Part shown: positions 35,091 to 47,800 of the stretch, piece by piece
Layout of the letters: each line of letters starts with the position of its first letter
How positions within the stretch are numbered: position 1 is the stretch's first letter
Origin: Nyssa sinensis
Lineage: Eukaryota; Streptophyta; Magnoliopsida; Cornales; Nyssaceae
Length of the DNA stretch: 64,000 nt
Reading direction: 5' to 3'
NCBI GenBank assembly: GCA_008638375.1
Contig: VIRR01000564.1
Coordinates: 218,053-282,052, forward strand
Translations under genes and position numbers: made by a program
Notes under the pieces: model-generated
The model's database searches: none
Told to the model about the DNA's origin: nothing
Seen by the model: only the letters and a program-made list of their open reading frames with translations

Positions 35091-35436
35091 ATATTATATA
35101 TAAATATAGTAGCATTAAATATTTGTTGTACGATTGTGAAATGTCTGATTATTGAAAAATACTCCATCCAACGTAACTTTTCTAACATGTGGATTGAGTT
35201 ATAACATGATATCTAAGTTCTTCCCATTTATTTTTGCTTTTAGTATTTCAATTTTTTTTTTTATTTGATCTTTCTATTGAGGTTTCACACTTGTGATTTC
35301 AATATTAAAAAATAGGACCATTATCTTATTGGATTAAGTTAATTTTTCTACTTAATGCACTAGTCTTTTTTATTATACATCCTTAATAGGGTAGGGTGGT
35401 GTTTATTTAAATTTTTTTTAATATAATTTTTATTAG

Positions 35437-36406
35437 ATGGCAAGACCCATGGATGATTATGAAGATGCAGTCCCTTGGTTGTCAGTGGTGGAAGAATCTT
35501 TCATTAGGTTAATGGTTGAAGAAGTGCACCGAAATGTTTACTGAATAATACATTTTCCAAGATTTGATGACGAGCTCTTTCAAAAGTTTGGTAGGCGGTA
35601 CACAGTTCTAAAAGTTAAATTAAAGTTTAATCGATTAAGAATGAAGTATAGAGAGTTCTCACACCTTTTGGAATAGTGGGGGTTTGGTTAGGACCCTAAT
35701 ACCAACAATGTCACTGCAGCAGAGGATGTTTGACAACGTTATATTAGGGTAATATATTCCTAGTTATTTGTTTTGAGTTTATTCCCACCCTACATTATAG
35801 TTCCTTACAAAATTTTTTTACCTTTGTAGGCACACACGAGCGCAAAGCAGTTTCGAAGGAAAGGATGTGAACATTACAATTTATTGGGTATTATGTTTAA
35901 TACCACAGCTGTTATCGGTGCACTTGCTAGGTCTTGTAGGTAGTTACCTCTTATATCTGACAAAGAGAGAGATCTAGTGGACGACTTCATGAGGGGTGGT
36001 GTCCATGTAAGTGATAATACACATTTACTAGATTTTCCAAATGATGACAATCTGACCCCAAGTAATCGGAAACGAGGTTCAGACGTTCCTTCTTCTTCTA
36101 GACATAAGAAAGGGAGAAAGAGCTCTAGTATGGAGACAGCATTTGAAGCATGGGCTTCATACTCCATTGCTCGGACTAAATAGATTAAAGAGGGAGCACG
36201 TCATGACACTTCAAGCAAAGTATCGGATCCCTACTGATTCCTTGGTTGATATTAACGATGAGCAGTACAACAAGGCATGTACCAAGCTCCTGGAAGACAA
36301 ATGGCGCACTGTGTTCATCCGTATGCCCCGGGGAGAGGAAGCTGAATTGAGTGTTGAAGCTCTAAGAAGAGTGTTGATGGTTCTGTTGGTTGTTTATTCT
36401 GTTTAG
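35437..36406 (+). pseudogene. Harbinger Myb/SANT-like protein
   Basis: The partner protein of Harbinger transposase binds DNA and the transposase. From ATG at 35437: MARPMDDY, SFIRLMVEEVHR, then FGRRYTVLKVKLKFNRLRMK then YREFSHLL, GFG.DPNTNNVTAAEDV, the Myb_DNA-bind_3 layout. An intron-like gap (about 35745-35830, ending in ag) leads to a second exon (AHTSAKQFRRKGCEHYNLLG, TTAVIGALARS). A serine-rich basic linker follows (SNRKRGSDVPSSSRHKKGRK) and then a short C-terminal region. Two stops at 35540 and others later show that it is dead. Confidence 0.75.
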
Positions 36407-37100
36407 TTATTGTTCTCTGTCTTGAACAATATTACACTACTATGGATGATTGTACTAATATGTTACTCTTTTTTTTCCTGTGTGGCTACGAAATATCTAC
36501 TTGTGGATTGTACTTTATGTATATCCTTTTATGTGTGTGGTTGTTTTGATCGCGTCTATTTATTTCATTGCTTTTTTTATATACCTTTTAATGTGTTTTA
36601 GACATACTTTTTTAGTTTGATTCCACTAAAAAAAATATGATTGTTATTCTCCATGTGTTCTTATAATTGCATTGTTGCTCTGTTATAGATGTAGTTACAG
36701 TGTCGAGGGTGATTCACTTGGAGTTTAGATCAGGAAAATATTGTTCTTTTTGTTATAATGTGTTATGTTTATTTTTTAAAATTGGCTATTCACTTATTGT
36801 TGTATATGTTTTATAAGTTGTCTGTATTATTTTTTCTCTTTCGTTGCATCTTGGCGTAATCTCTTCAATGCACTTTCAATTGAGTAACACATTTCCTCCT
36901 TAAATTGCTCTTGTTAGGTTAGTGTTTCTATTTTTAGCCTTCTAATTCTTTTAAAACATTAGTTATTTTATCATGATGGAAGCAGGCAATACATCATATA
37001 TGATTATAGGTATATATTCAAGGGTTGTGAAAGTTGTTATATTAATTACGTTTTATCTTTTTGCAAGTTGTTATAACTTATTTTACTGCATTGCAGTACA

Positions 37101-38314
37101 ATGTCAAGTGATGATACATGGGATTCTGAAATTGATGACTCTAATGAGTTTATGGATACTGTTATGTTGACTGAATTATATAAGCGCATGTCTAATAATA
37201 TTGAAAAGCAGGCCTGTAAAACATCTGTTTTATTAGAATATGCCTATATCCAAGAGTGATTAACGAGGAATTGCAACACATTGAAGAATTGATTCCTTGA
37301 TATTCGTTCACATCTACATGTCTTAGTTGAGGAGTCCGTTGCAATTTTTTTTTTACTAATCGTAGGACATAGTAGTAGACGAAAGGTGGTAGTCGAAAGA
37401 TTTCAACACTCGTTAGAAACAATCAGCCGTCACGTTAAAGAGGTGATGCGGGTTGTAGCAAAATTAGGAATGTTTTTAATTCATCTAAAGTTACCATCCA
37501 CAATTGCACCAGAAATTTTGAGCAACCCTAAATTTAGCCCTTATTTTATGGTATGCGTTCTTCATTCCACTTTTAAATTTGAACAATTTGTTCATTAATT
37601 GAAGATATTTCTCAAGTTAACATTTGTTTGGTAGGACTGTATTGGTGCCATAGATGGGACACGTGTGGCTGCAAGGGCACCAATTTCTAAACAAACATCT
37701 TTTTGCGGTCATAAAATAACAATAACACAATGTGTTGGCTGCATGTTCATTTTATATGTTGTTCTCATTTGTATACACGGCTTAGGAGGGAAGTGTCAAT
37801 GACTCGTGTTTTTTTAAATGCAATCACAAATACCGAATTGCAATTTTCAATGCCACCAACTGGTAAGAAAAACATTAGATGTCCTAACTTATATTATCTG
37901 TTTGGGACATGCTTGCTTATGTTGCTGATTTTATTTTTAATCGAGGGAAATATTGTTTGGTAGTTGCTGGGTGCACGAATGTGACAAGGTCTCTTGCACC
38001 TAATCGACGAAGGGAATTATTTAACAAGAGGCATTCTTTCTTGCGAAATGTTATAGAGATGTGTTGTGTATTAAAAGCGAGGTTACCCCATGCTTAAGCA
38101 CATGACGGTTTGTTGGACGATTCATAATTTTGTCCGTATGCATTCAAGTGGGGATGTAATATTTAATGAATTTGTAGACAATGACATGGATGTAGATGAC
38201 TATCTCCCACATCCTGATATATACATGTGTCAAGAACAAGTTGACCAAGTGGCGTATTTACGTGATTCATACCTGTGTCAAGAACAAGTCAGGCGCATTT
38301 ACGTGAGCACATAG
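37101..38314 (+). pseudogene. Harbinger DDE transposase
   Basis: Cuts and joins the element. ATG at 37101 follows an acceptor (ttgcag). The N-terminal helix-turn-helix-like part reads VEESVAIFFLLIVGHSSRRK then VVERFQHSLETISRHVKEV. An intron (donor gtatgc 37551, acceptor gtag 37634) precedes DCIGAIDGTRVAARAP, which holds the first catalytic Asp (37653-37655) and is followed by a CGHK segment for the usual GRK. Later segments include the YCLVVAGCTN block and the RELFNKRHSFLRNVIE block, where the last acidic residue lies, then TVCWTIHNFVRM and an acidic C-terminus. Several frameshifts and stops interrupt the core. Confidence 0.8.
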
Positions 38315-38799
38315 CTGACCAAATGTGGTTAGACCATGAGGAACATAGACAATGATATGCATGTTTAATATTGGAGTAATAGAAGTTTATCTGATCTTAA
38401 AAACTATATTACTTATCTTATTTTGTTTATATTATGGTGAGACCATTAATTTTTTGATAGCAGTGTTAACGTTTTTTTTTTCATTTGTTGTTGCCTATGA
38501 TGGAGAATATATTTTTACATGTTTCTAAAAGTAGGTAATGTGTGTATTTTTATTGATTTTGTTCATGAATTTCATGTGTTTGTCATTGTTTTATTTCTCA
38601 CAATACATATGAACTGCATGCTTAAAGGAAATATGGAAACACTTTGCTGCCAATGTGGAGTTGGAGCAATGCAACTTTTTATCGTGCACATCACGAGAAA
38701 TGGTAACAGGTTATTTTAACGTTGTACATTGGGGATCCATCATCTTAGATCCTTCATGTGGGTGGATGAATATAAGAGGCAAATTGTGAGGAGTATAGT

Positions 38800-39820
38800 G
38801 AATCATTCAAATTAGATTATAGCATCAACATCACTACATTGGGGGATAGTTTGTGCATGTTGCATTTGCAACTTGATGCTGGGGTTTATTATAATTTTTT
38901 TAATTTTGTGTATTATTATAAGCTAGTAATTGGACTGAGGTAAACTCTTTGGTGTATATATATATATATATATATATATATTGTGTTTTATATTTAATTG
39001 GTGCCCTTATTCCATATGTTGTTTATTACATGAAAATGAGTTGAAACTTCATATTTTGTTATTGTGCTGTAAAGCAATCTGGACTTGTTGCAAATTAAAT
39101 GATTGATTTCTATTCAATTTGTATTAGTATAAAATAACATATTAGTTAATTTGATTAATATAAAAAATTATTTTTATTTCCAAGTTAATAATTTAGATTA
39201 AAAAAATGAAATTATATTCAATGCATTTTCACTATATTTTAACTTGAAAAAATGATATCAAATTTTCCGATTCAATTGTATTTTCATTGTTTTTTTATTC
39301 GAAAATTTAAATTGAAATGTTATATTCTAATGTATTTTTATGTTTTTAACTCAAACATTGAATTTTGACTTTTGATTAGTATAGTCAAATGCAATTTTGT
39401 AGTTTTAAAAAAATTAGTTACAAAATTTAGATATATTTTTTAAAAATATTTTACAGAATATCGTTTTTGAATTATTATTCAAATGCAGCTTAATTATCAT
39501 TTACCTTAAAAATGAAAAGTTCTTAGATTCTACAATAATTAAGCAAATTTTGAAGGGACTTAAATCTATTTAATGTGGGTTTATGAGAGAGAATAACCAG
39601 AAGTCTAGACCACTTTCAAGAGTTGTAAACATAAAACTTGGTCAAAACTCTTGGAGAATGTTTTTTTATGCGTAAGAAGAGAAAAAAATAATAGAATTGG
39701 CCTCATCTGATCTTATAAAATGGTACAAGAAAAAACCACTCATAAAATGATGATGCGAAATACAAAGAAATGCCTACTTCAGTTAGTAAAATCTTTTCCA
39801 CTAATTGAGAACCAATAATT
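38800..39820. other. AT-rich DNA with (TA)14 microsatellite
   Basis: (TA)n at about 38957-38982. The rest (39120-39500) is AT-rich with repeated attcaatgcatttt/ttcaattgtattttc motifs, typical of MITE interiors. No gene seen. Confidence 0.5.
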
Positions 39821-39824
39821 GTCC

Positions 39825-40244
39825 TCAGTTGGAGAAGTCATTGAAATAGCTAATTGAACTTGAAAAATATAGAGTTAAAACACAGTTTGAGGTTGCCACT
39901 CTACCAACCACCCGTACATCTTTTGAAATTGTAAATATCATACTAACAAACCACCTTGGATGTTTACTTTTTTTTCTCAACTGTTGGATCATCCTATGTA
40001 ATCTTAACCGTAATGGGTAATAAGAGGGTAACTCTTCCAATAGGTGGTCGATAACCCAAGTTTTTCTCGCTTCTTTGCCGTCTGCAACTTTACTCTCTCT
40101 AGCTCTTTTTTTGGCACAACTCTGGGCAGCAAGTTCCCCCATGTCTCTCGCATCTCTATTTCTATTGTTCGGCACAATGGGGACACCATTCAACGACAAG
40201 CATTCTTCCTCTACGATAGACAAACTCTTCCTCTCGGTAGGCAC
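39825..40244 (-). other. Unassigned open frame, 139 codons
   Basis: The longest open frame in this stretch, with a charged middle part (CAKKRARESKVADGKEARKT). I recognise no family, and there is no neighbouring exon. It may be chance or a degraded captured gene. Confidence 0.2.
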
Positions 40245-40249
40245 ATTTT

Positions 40250-42490
40250 CCCTAATAGTACCACTTTAGACTGTAACAGAACTTTTGTAACATGGTATTA
40301 ATGGGGCATTGTCCCAACTTTAATCAGGACCCCACTAGTGGATGGGGGATTGGTCCCTTAACTTAGTTGGCCCGTAGGGTTAGATACGGAATTATCAAAA
40401 AAATATGAGCTAGGGCCATTTATGTAATTTTTGATTATTATCGAATTACAAGTCAAACTTTTCTTATAATACTTGTAGTTACCTTTTGTGTTTGTTCGGG
40501 TTCTTAATGTTTCTTATAACGTGGTACTACTTTGTGTCTAAATATGGTACTCACTCGTTTTATAAAATAGTACCAATTTTTAGTAAAAAGGTACCACTTT
40601 GCTTGAAAAAGTACCACCCACGGCTGTACTGTACTTATTATTGCACTTTCGCACTAACGTGGTACTAATTCTTGCACTTTTGTGCTTTCACACTAAAGAC
40701 CCTAAAATGATTGTGTTCGATTGATGCAGTTATAACAGACCACACTTTTTGATATAATGACATGGTATGCTGTAATTGAATTATGGGCTTTTTTACCTTA
40801 GTTAATTGCTAAAAAAGATCTCTCTGTTTGAATGTTCCTAAACGACCCACTTCGGCATATTTATACTTCTAGTAAGTATGGAAAAATAATTTATATCACA
40901 AATTTATTTTATATTACAAATTAATCCAATATGTAGGTCATGATTTTGTAGTCACGAAACATGCAATGAAATGAGAGACGAGGGTTCAAATAAGAAAGTA
41001 GATAACACTGAGAAATTTGACTTAGAAATAGACATCTTTGTTATTATTGTTATTTTTAATAAATATTTATGAATTCAATTTGAATTACACATAGTTAAAG
41101 AAGGGCATAGCCAACTTGTGGAGTGCTCTTCTTAAAAACAAAGGTCAAATACTGGCAATTAACGGACGCAAGTTCAGTGGAATATTGCTCAGAAGAAAGC
41201 CAGTGTTGGATATATATTACAAACTTGTTTTCAAAAACAAAATATCCAAAAATTTGTTTGGCTGCGTCATTTTGGAAACCCATTCCCTCAAAAGAGATTC
41301 TCTGTTTCTAAAAATTGAAAACGCATGTTTCCCAAAAACATGAGATGTATTCCTAGATCTCCCAATCTTGCTTCGTACGGCAGTGGAGATGTACCAATCC
41401 CATTCGTCTATGTTGGTTTGAAAACATTGAAAACCCCCGTCACTGTGAGGGATCGTTATGCATAAATCACCTCTTTCATGCCTTCGTTCTCTACCGACGA
41501 TTTACTGAGATGCCAACGACGGTGAATGCCCTAGCGTCAATGTTAAAGGCAAAGATCTGTGGATCCGATCACCGACGATGAGTATTTTGACGAAAACGAC
41601 GACGCCATTCCTTTCTCCCCATTGTGAAAGTTAGGTAGATTTTTAAATTTCTTATTCGTTCTTTCTATTTTCGCAAAGATCTGTCAAATCTGCATCATTC
41701 TTTTGTGCTTGAGTTTAGATTTTTTTTTGTTTTGTTTTGTTTTTGTGTTGATTAGCCATGACCGAATTCCATGGGTGCTTATATGTGTGCCATTTGTGTT
41801 GAATTTTTGTTGTCATTATACTTCATTTGATTTTCTATTTTAAGACCTAATGTCTTTGGAATAAGCTTTGGGGTTTTAGATCTCAGGTTATTGAATGTAT
41901 CTTGAGGGACAAATTATTTACAGATCTAGTCCATTGGTGCTTGTTAATGTTGTTCTGGCTAATTCTTCTAGGTTTTTCTTGGTTGCAATCAGTTTCGTGC
42001 AATTATATATGCAGAATAGTTAGGCCTCGTCATTTCAATAATGCTTATCATTCCAAATGCTAGGAAAGTTAATGGAGTTGATCTCAAAAGCTACCTTTCT
42101 GGTATTCAAAATCTTGTTTTGAATAATTTAAGGTTAGTCTTAGTTAAAGTTAAGTACTTTTCAAAACAAAATTTAGATAATAATTGTAACTTTTGGTGAC
42201 TTTCTAAATCTAAGAAAAATGGGAATAGACAAGGTTTTTGATGCATTTTGGTGCGTAAAAATGCAACTAAAGTCAAGATTGAACTTGAAAGTGGTTGCAT
42301 ATATCTATCTTACCTAATTGCATGTCATAGTTGAAATTGAATAATCTCATCTCAATATTGTTCTACCGATGAATATATCTCTTTTGTCTCACACTATTTT
42401 CTCTTTTTTCTTCCTAAAATGTTGTAGGTTATGTTCTTCAATGGAAAAACATTGAGCTATAAAATATATTAAAATATATGTCAATTGAAT
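40250..42490. other. AT-rich DNA with a cluster of GGTAC motifs
   Basis: Six tggtact/agtacca/ggtacca motifs lie within about 150 bp at 40520-40670, with a pair of ttgcactttcgcactaa-like repeats. 41380-41640 is GC-richer and leader-like. It may be the 5' part of the second Harbinger copy. No coding region supported. Confidence 0.4.
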
Positions 42491-42510
42491 TACCTTCAAA
42501 ATTCTTATAG

Positions 42511-42955
42511 GATTGCATTGGAGCTATAGACGGGAGTCATATTGCTGCATGGGCATTGGCTCGTTAACAAACAACATTCTGCGGCCGTAAGACCATACTT
42601 TACTAAAAATGTCCTAGTTGCATGTTTCTTCGACATACTATTCATATTTGTATATCCAAGTTGGGAGGAAAATTCTTATAGTTTCCTATGCCACCACCAT
42701 GTAAGATTGTAAGTCATATTGTGTACGGATATACAAAATCTTTAGAACATGAATTTCATAAAGAAAATTTACTATTTTGTAGGGATGTATTATGTCGTGG
42801 ATGCGGGGTTTACAAACATGTTAGGATTTTTGTCCCCATATCACAAGGAGCGATACCACTTGCATGGTTTTTGTGGGAGAGGTAATGGTCCAAGGGGGTG
42901 GAAGAATTGTTCAACCACATGCATTCATCATTAAATAATGTAATTCAGAGATGCT
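42511..42955 (+). pseudogene. Second Harbinger transposase fragment
   Basis: Starts at an acceptor (cttatag, 42510) with DCIGAIDGSHIAAWAL, the same exon boundary as the copy at 37635. It continues FCGRK, then after frameshifts YYVVDAGFTNMLGFLSPYHK then ERYHLHGF and ELFNHMHSSLNNVIQRCF. The GRK triplet is intact here, unlike in the first copy. The transposase ends at about 42955, where gypsy integrase-side sequence takes over, so its 3' end was lost. Confidence 0.75.
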
Positions 42956-42956
42956 T

Positions 42957-44110
42957 TGTTCAACCACATTCTCACAAAAGGACTTGAACCTAAGGCAAAG
43001 GAGATGGATGGAATACACGGAGGATTATGATTTTGACCTACAGTATCATTCGGGAAAGGCTAATGTTGTGGCCGATGCGTTTAGAAGATCTCATGGAAAC
43101 TTGACTAGTATACTCATTCGCGAGTGGGAGATGCTAAAGGCAGTAGCAGAGTTTAATATGTGTCTTGATGGGACCGATGGAGTTGTCACACTATTTGTCG
43201 TTGTTGTGGACCCTAACTTGCTTAATCACGTTGTCGACGCACAGTTGCAGGATCTTAAGGCCGAGATTGTTCACACTCGTATCATTGGTGGTGACACTGT
43301 CGACGATTGGGCACTTAACATTGACCATGGGTTGAGATTTTAGAGTCGAGTTTATGTTCCACAACCTTATCGTGCTGAGGTTTTGCGTGAGTTCCACCAT
43401 TCTAGATTGGCAGTGCATCCAGGAAGTACGAAGATGTATCATAATCTTCGCCAAAATTATTGGTGGAAGGGCATGAAGGCCGACGTTGCAGGATTCATTA
43501 GCCGATGTTTAACTTGTCAGCAACTCAAGACAGAGTACCAGAGGCTAGCATGATTATTTCAGCCACTTCTAGTTGCCGAGTGAAAATGGGAACATGTGAC
43601 TACGGACTTTGTGTTGGGATTGCCTAAATCATCTCGGAGACACGATGTCGTTTGGGTGGTAGTGGATCAACTGACGAAGTCGGCACACTTTTTGCCTATC
43701 AAAACTATAGATTCAGTGGACACGTTTAGTCGATTGTACATATGTGAGATCATTCGACTTCACAGGGTTCTAGTGTCTATTATTTTAGACAGGGATGCAC
43801 GATTCATGACATGTTTCTAGTAAAGTTTACAAGGAGCCTTGGGCACCGAGTTATGGCTTAGCACGACATTTCACCTAGACACTGACAGTTAGTCAGAGTG
43901 TACCATTCAGACTTTAGAGGATATGCTATGCGCTTGCGTTATGGATTTCCCAGGCAGTTGGGAGGACCACTTGCGTCTTGTGGAGTTTTCCTATAACAAC
44001 TAACCAAGATAGCATTGAGATGGCACCGTTTGAGGCATTGTATGGTAGAATTTGTAAAAAGATCATCCGACAATGACTACTCACGGCATAGAGTAAACAG
44101 AATAGTTATG
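42957..44110 (+). pseudogene. pol: Gypsy RNase H end and integrase
   Basis: 42964-43090 reads KDLNLRQRRWMEYTEDYDF.LQYHSGKANVVADA, the end of RNase H. 43375-43540 gives the integrase HHCC zinc finger (EFHHSRLAVHPGSTKMYHNL, ending CLTCQQLK). 43590-43820 gives the core (DFVLGLP, VVWVVVDQLTKSAHF, then IILDRDARF), with the second acidic residue at D in DRD. The last catalytic Glu region (43860-44000) is degraded. Stops at 43343, 43550 and 43820, and frameshifts. Confidence 0.8.
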
Positions 44111-44133
44111 CAGACAAGAAGCGAAAATCCTTA

Positions 44134-45323
44134 GGGTTTATTTGGTTATAAATTCAAAAACAAATTTTCAAAAACTTGTTTGTTTAGCCACCAAAAAAAC
44201 AAAATTCAAAACTTCATTTTAAATTCAAACAAAGTTCAAATTCCAAGAAATTTTATCCAAACAATGGTTCAAATTTCAAGAAATTAATTATCAAATTAAA
44301 TTTTATTTTATTTGACAATGATATTAATATATATTATATTTATAAAATATTATATTATAATTTATATTATACATATAAAATATTATTTTATAATATGCCA
44401 AACTTATGATGTATAACTTTAATTTTAAAAAATATTATATAATTTAATAATTAATATATGTTATATTAATTAATCAAATTTGTTAAATCTTGTTATTTTT
44501 ATTAAATTTGAATAAAATTAAATTTTTTATATCATATTTAATTAAATATATTAAATTCCGATCACATTTTTTAAGAATATTAAAAATTATGAAAATATAG
44601 TAAAAACGTAACCAAACACATTTTTTAAGAATATTAATAATTATGAAAATGTAATTTAGATATAATTTGTTTCAAAATATTGATTTTTTTAAAAATTGTG
44701 AAAATGTATTTGAATATGATAATATAAATTATAAAATAGTAAAAAAATTTAAGATTAATAGTTTGTCAATAACGTATTCCACGTTTTAAAATTAAAAATT
44801 TATTTTTTAAAAATCTAAACAAATAAAGGGGGGCAGTTTTTATTTTTAAAAAATATTATAATAAAATAATATAAAATATAAATTTCATATATTTAAAAAA
44901 TAAATATTCACCCCAAGCGAATAGGACATTGATATTAAATCTGTCAACGGTCTTATTCGTTGGGAAAAATAGTTGATCTTCCTAAATAAAGATCATGTAA
45001 ATTATAAAAATGTATTTCGATATGATAATCTAAATTTTTTTTTTTTAAAAAAAATTAATTTCAAACACATATCTTGTAATTTGAAATTAAAAATCTTATT
45101 TTAAAAACATAACCAAACATTTTTTATCTTTTTTCAAATTAATCAATCCAAACAATTTCAAATTTCAAGAAATTAATTAAAAACACTTCTCAAAATATTT
45201 CTTAAAACTCAAAACTCTCAAAAACTATCCAAACAATGGTTCAAATTTCAAAAAATTACTTAAAAACACTTCTCAAATTTTTTTTTTTAAACTCTGACTC
45301 TCAAAACCTATCCAAACATAACC
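44134..45323. mobile_element. Tourist-like element with TTA target duplication
   Basis: The left end is GGGTTTATTTGGTTATAAAT. The right end, reverse-complemented, is GGTTATGTTTGGATAGGTTT. These are imperfect inverted termini of PIF/Harbinger-Tourist type. TTA flanks both ends (44131-44133 and 45324-45326). The interior is over 75% AT with repeated ttcaaatttcaagaaatta blocks. No coding. It lies inside the gypsy integrase relic, whose reading frame resumes in register on the other side. Confidence 0.85.
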
Positions 45324-45530
45324 TTAGCCTTTGAGGTGAGGAATCGCGTGTTTCTTGAGGTTGCCCCACGGAAGGGTTTGGTTAGATTTGGTTACAGTGG
45401 GAAGTTGGCACCGAGGTACATTCGACCATTTGAGATCCTTGAGCAAATTTGAGAGGTCGCTTATCGTCTTGCATTACCACCACACCTAGTGGGAGTCCAT
45501 AGGCCATTTTTTGCTCAAATTTGACTTTTC
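45324..45530 (+). pseudogene. pol: Gypsy integrase C-terminal segment
   Basis: Continues the relic after the Tourist-like element: FEVRNRVFLEVAPRKGLVRF, then KLAPRYIRPFEILE and AYRLALPPHLVGVHRPFF. This is the GPY/F-type region seen in gypsy integrases. One stop interrupts it. The end of the element is not recognisable. Confidence 0.8.
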
Positions 45531-47140
45531 CTTCTCTTTCAAACTTTCTCTAGACAAGGGAAAAGTTAGGGTTCTGAAATTTCTTGGGCTTTCATGAATC
45601 TTCAAGCATCGTAAACATAACACAACATAAGGATTCAAGTATGAGAAGAATTTATACCAATTGAAATCTAGGAATTTCAAGATTTCTTTAAGAACAAAAG
45701 CTGAATTTGTGGCTTTTCATTTTCTTTTCAAGTTTTTTGAAATTCTTAATAGATTTAGTTTGGTTGAGTAAAATAAACAGTGTAAATCATTTTTTAGCTT
45801 TTGGAAGGAATGATTGAAGCCTCTCTACACACAAATCCACACTTGTTTTGAGGTAGAGATTCTAACCTAGGTTACGGGTTAGGTGTTTACATGGATATAT
45901 TGAACATTTTATTTAATTCTATATCTTGCATTATGGATGTCATTATTCATGTTTATATGTGTTATGCTTTGGGAAAGGATAGGAGTATGAAATGTCATGC
46001 ATTGAAATGATCTTGACATGTACATGTTGATGATTGGAAAAAATGTTGAATGTTATTTATTTATACTAATCTTGCCATATTCTTGTTGATAACTATAGGT
46101 TGTATGGTCATTGTTGTGTTCTTGTGAGATAATTAATGAGGTGATGTGAACCTTGGGTATGAACCTTGGGTATGCTCATAAAGAAAGTCAAAAATATTGA
46201 TGAATGATAAAATACGAAAATAGAAATGGAGAATGGGAATATGGATAATTAATCCATAGAACAAGTTGAGGGACAAGAAAGAGTGGCACATTGTGAGGCC
46301 ACATTAAAAACCGAAAATATTTTGTGATGTGAATTGTCTCCCTTCGGTTGCGAACCGTAACCCCACGCGGGTGGTAGTACATAGCCAACGAGTTAATAAC
46401 TCATGAAGTAATAGGCTTTTTTGGGGGCCATTAGGTGAATTGACAATGTGATTTTATTTAAGTGAGGATTAACGCGAGATTTGAATGATAAATTACTTTG
46501 TATGCATTTAATTGTATTTATGTGATGATTTTCCCTTTTAATTATTGTTATGTTTTCTTGTGATTGGGTTGACGGTTTGTATTGTCAGAGGTATGATGAA
46601 TCATCTATTGATATGCAGGCATGTTGGTTGAACACTTGTATTGACACTTCGCATATCACATGCCTATACTTTGCATCGCCTTAACTTTTCCTATTTTAGA
46701 ATATCTATTAAGGTTGTTGTTTTGACCTCTACCAGATAAAGGTAACCGCAAGGAGCTGGTGCGTTGATGACATGGACTAGAAGGACACTTTCTTTTGGGC
46801 TCTTTTGTTGATTTTAAAATATACTTAAATTCACAACTCTATTTTGGTCTTTTATTATTTTGAGAATGTAAAATGGCATATGGTCTTTATATGTTGATGT
46901 GAAGGCTCGGAAGCCTCAACAAAACTAGTATTCTTTTGACTTAGAAATAGAAATCACATTATGGATATACTTTTGAAATTTATGCATGGACATCTTGTTG
47001 GGTTATATGTATAGAATATAAATGAATATTTATATTATGAAAAATTCAAGTGAGAATATGCATATCACAAGATGATTTAAGATATACAGGAATTATTTAT
47101 TAGGTTTGACCTTAATTCTACATTGATCTCCACATATTCT
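45530..47140. other. Non-coding, possible gypsy LTR or leader sequence
   Basis: Moderate-complexity sequence (for example acgcgggtggtagtacatag near 46360) follows the pol relic in the position of a 3' LTR. No TG..CA pair or second copy exists here, so it cannot be delimited. Confidence 0.35.
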
Positions 47141-47144
47141 AACA

Positions 47145-47745
47145 TTTCTCCTCTCTAGGACATTCTCAAACCAATGAACAAGCAGAGTTCTCACTAACAG
47201 ATCTATCTTAGAGGCTCTTAAGAAAAGGTTAGAAGTGGCAAAGGCAAAGTGGGTTGAAGAGTTACCAAGGGTTCTCTGGGCTTACTGAACCACCAGAAGA
47301 ACTCCCATTGGTGAGACACCATTTTCCCTGACATTTGGAACTGAAGCCATCATAATAGTAGAGATTGGCCTGCCTTCCTTTAGAACTGACATGTATCAAT
47401 GAGATCAAAATGACATTCTACTCTCACAACATTTATAGCTTTTAGAAGAGAAAATGGAGCAAGCCCATATCAGAATGGCCTCCTATAAATAGAGAATGTC
47501 AAGGTATTTCAACAAAGCAGTTAAAACCATAAGCTTCCAGGTCGGAGATCTCGCTCTCAGAAAGGTTTTCCCAAATACTAAAGTACCAGGTTCAGGGAAA
47601 TTATCCGCTAACTAATAGGGTCCTTATCATGTAATAAAGATCTTTGGCCAACCACTTATTGGTTGGAAGAGGTCAATGGGAAGCTAGTTCTGAGACCTTG
47701 GAACATAAAGCATTTGAAAAAAATATTATCAACAAAGATCTCTAA
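47145..47745 (+). pseudogene. pol: Tat-lineage integrase C-terminus
   Basis: Matches the other Tat element along its length: KKRLEVAKAKWVEELPRVLW, TPIGETPFSLTFGTEAII, LLEEKMEQAHIRMASYK, VGDLALRKVFPNTKVPGSG, and NIKHLKKYY-like at the end. Many stops and frameshifts make it far older than the copy at 57372-57917. Confidence 0.75.
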
Positions 47746-47800
47746 ATTTTCATTACCTTTAAAGTCTTGTACACTTTACAAGTATTGACAGGTTAAAATT

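Larger units (their letters stand above)
35140..38800 (+). mobile_element. PIF/Harbinger element
   Basis: Carries the two-gene set of this superfamily in one orientation: a Myb/SANT-like DNA-binding gene (35437-36406) followed by a DDE transposase (37101-38314). Both have stops. The terminal inverted repeats and TTA target duplication were not located, so the limits are approximate. A related transposase fragment is at 42511-42955. Confidence 0.7.
42957..45530 (+). mobile_element. Chromovirus-type Ty3/gypsy pol relic, split by an insertion
   Basis: Order: end of RNase H, integrase zinc finger, integrase core, then, after an inserted 1.19-kb element, the integrase C-terminal region up to about 45520. 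There is no reverse transcriptase and no confident LTR. Wording such as KDLNLRQRRWMEY and VVDQLTKSAHFLPIKT is that of the plant chromovirus (Tekay/Del-type) branch. Confidence 0.75.

Noticed and set aside
38832..38842. CACTACATTG, identical to the CACTA terminus at 29136
   Set aside because: It has the same orientation as the left terminus, not the inverted one needed for the other end, and no subterminal repeats follow.
39825..40244. 139-codon open frame as a gene
   Set aside because: No family signature, exon partner or codon texture. Kept only as a low-confidence entry.
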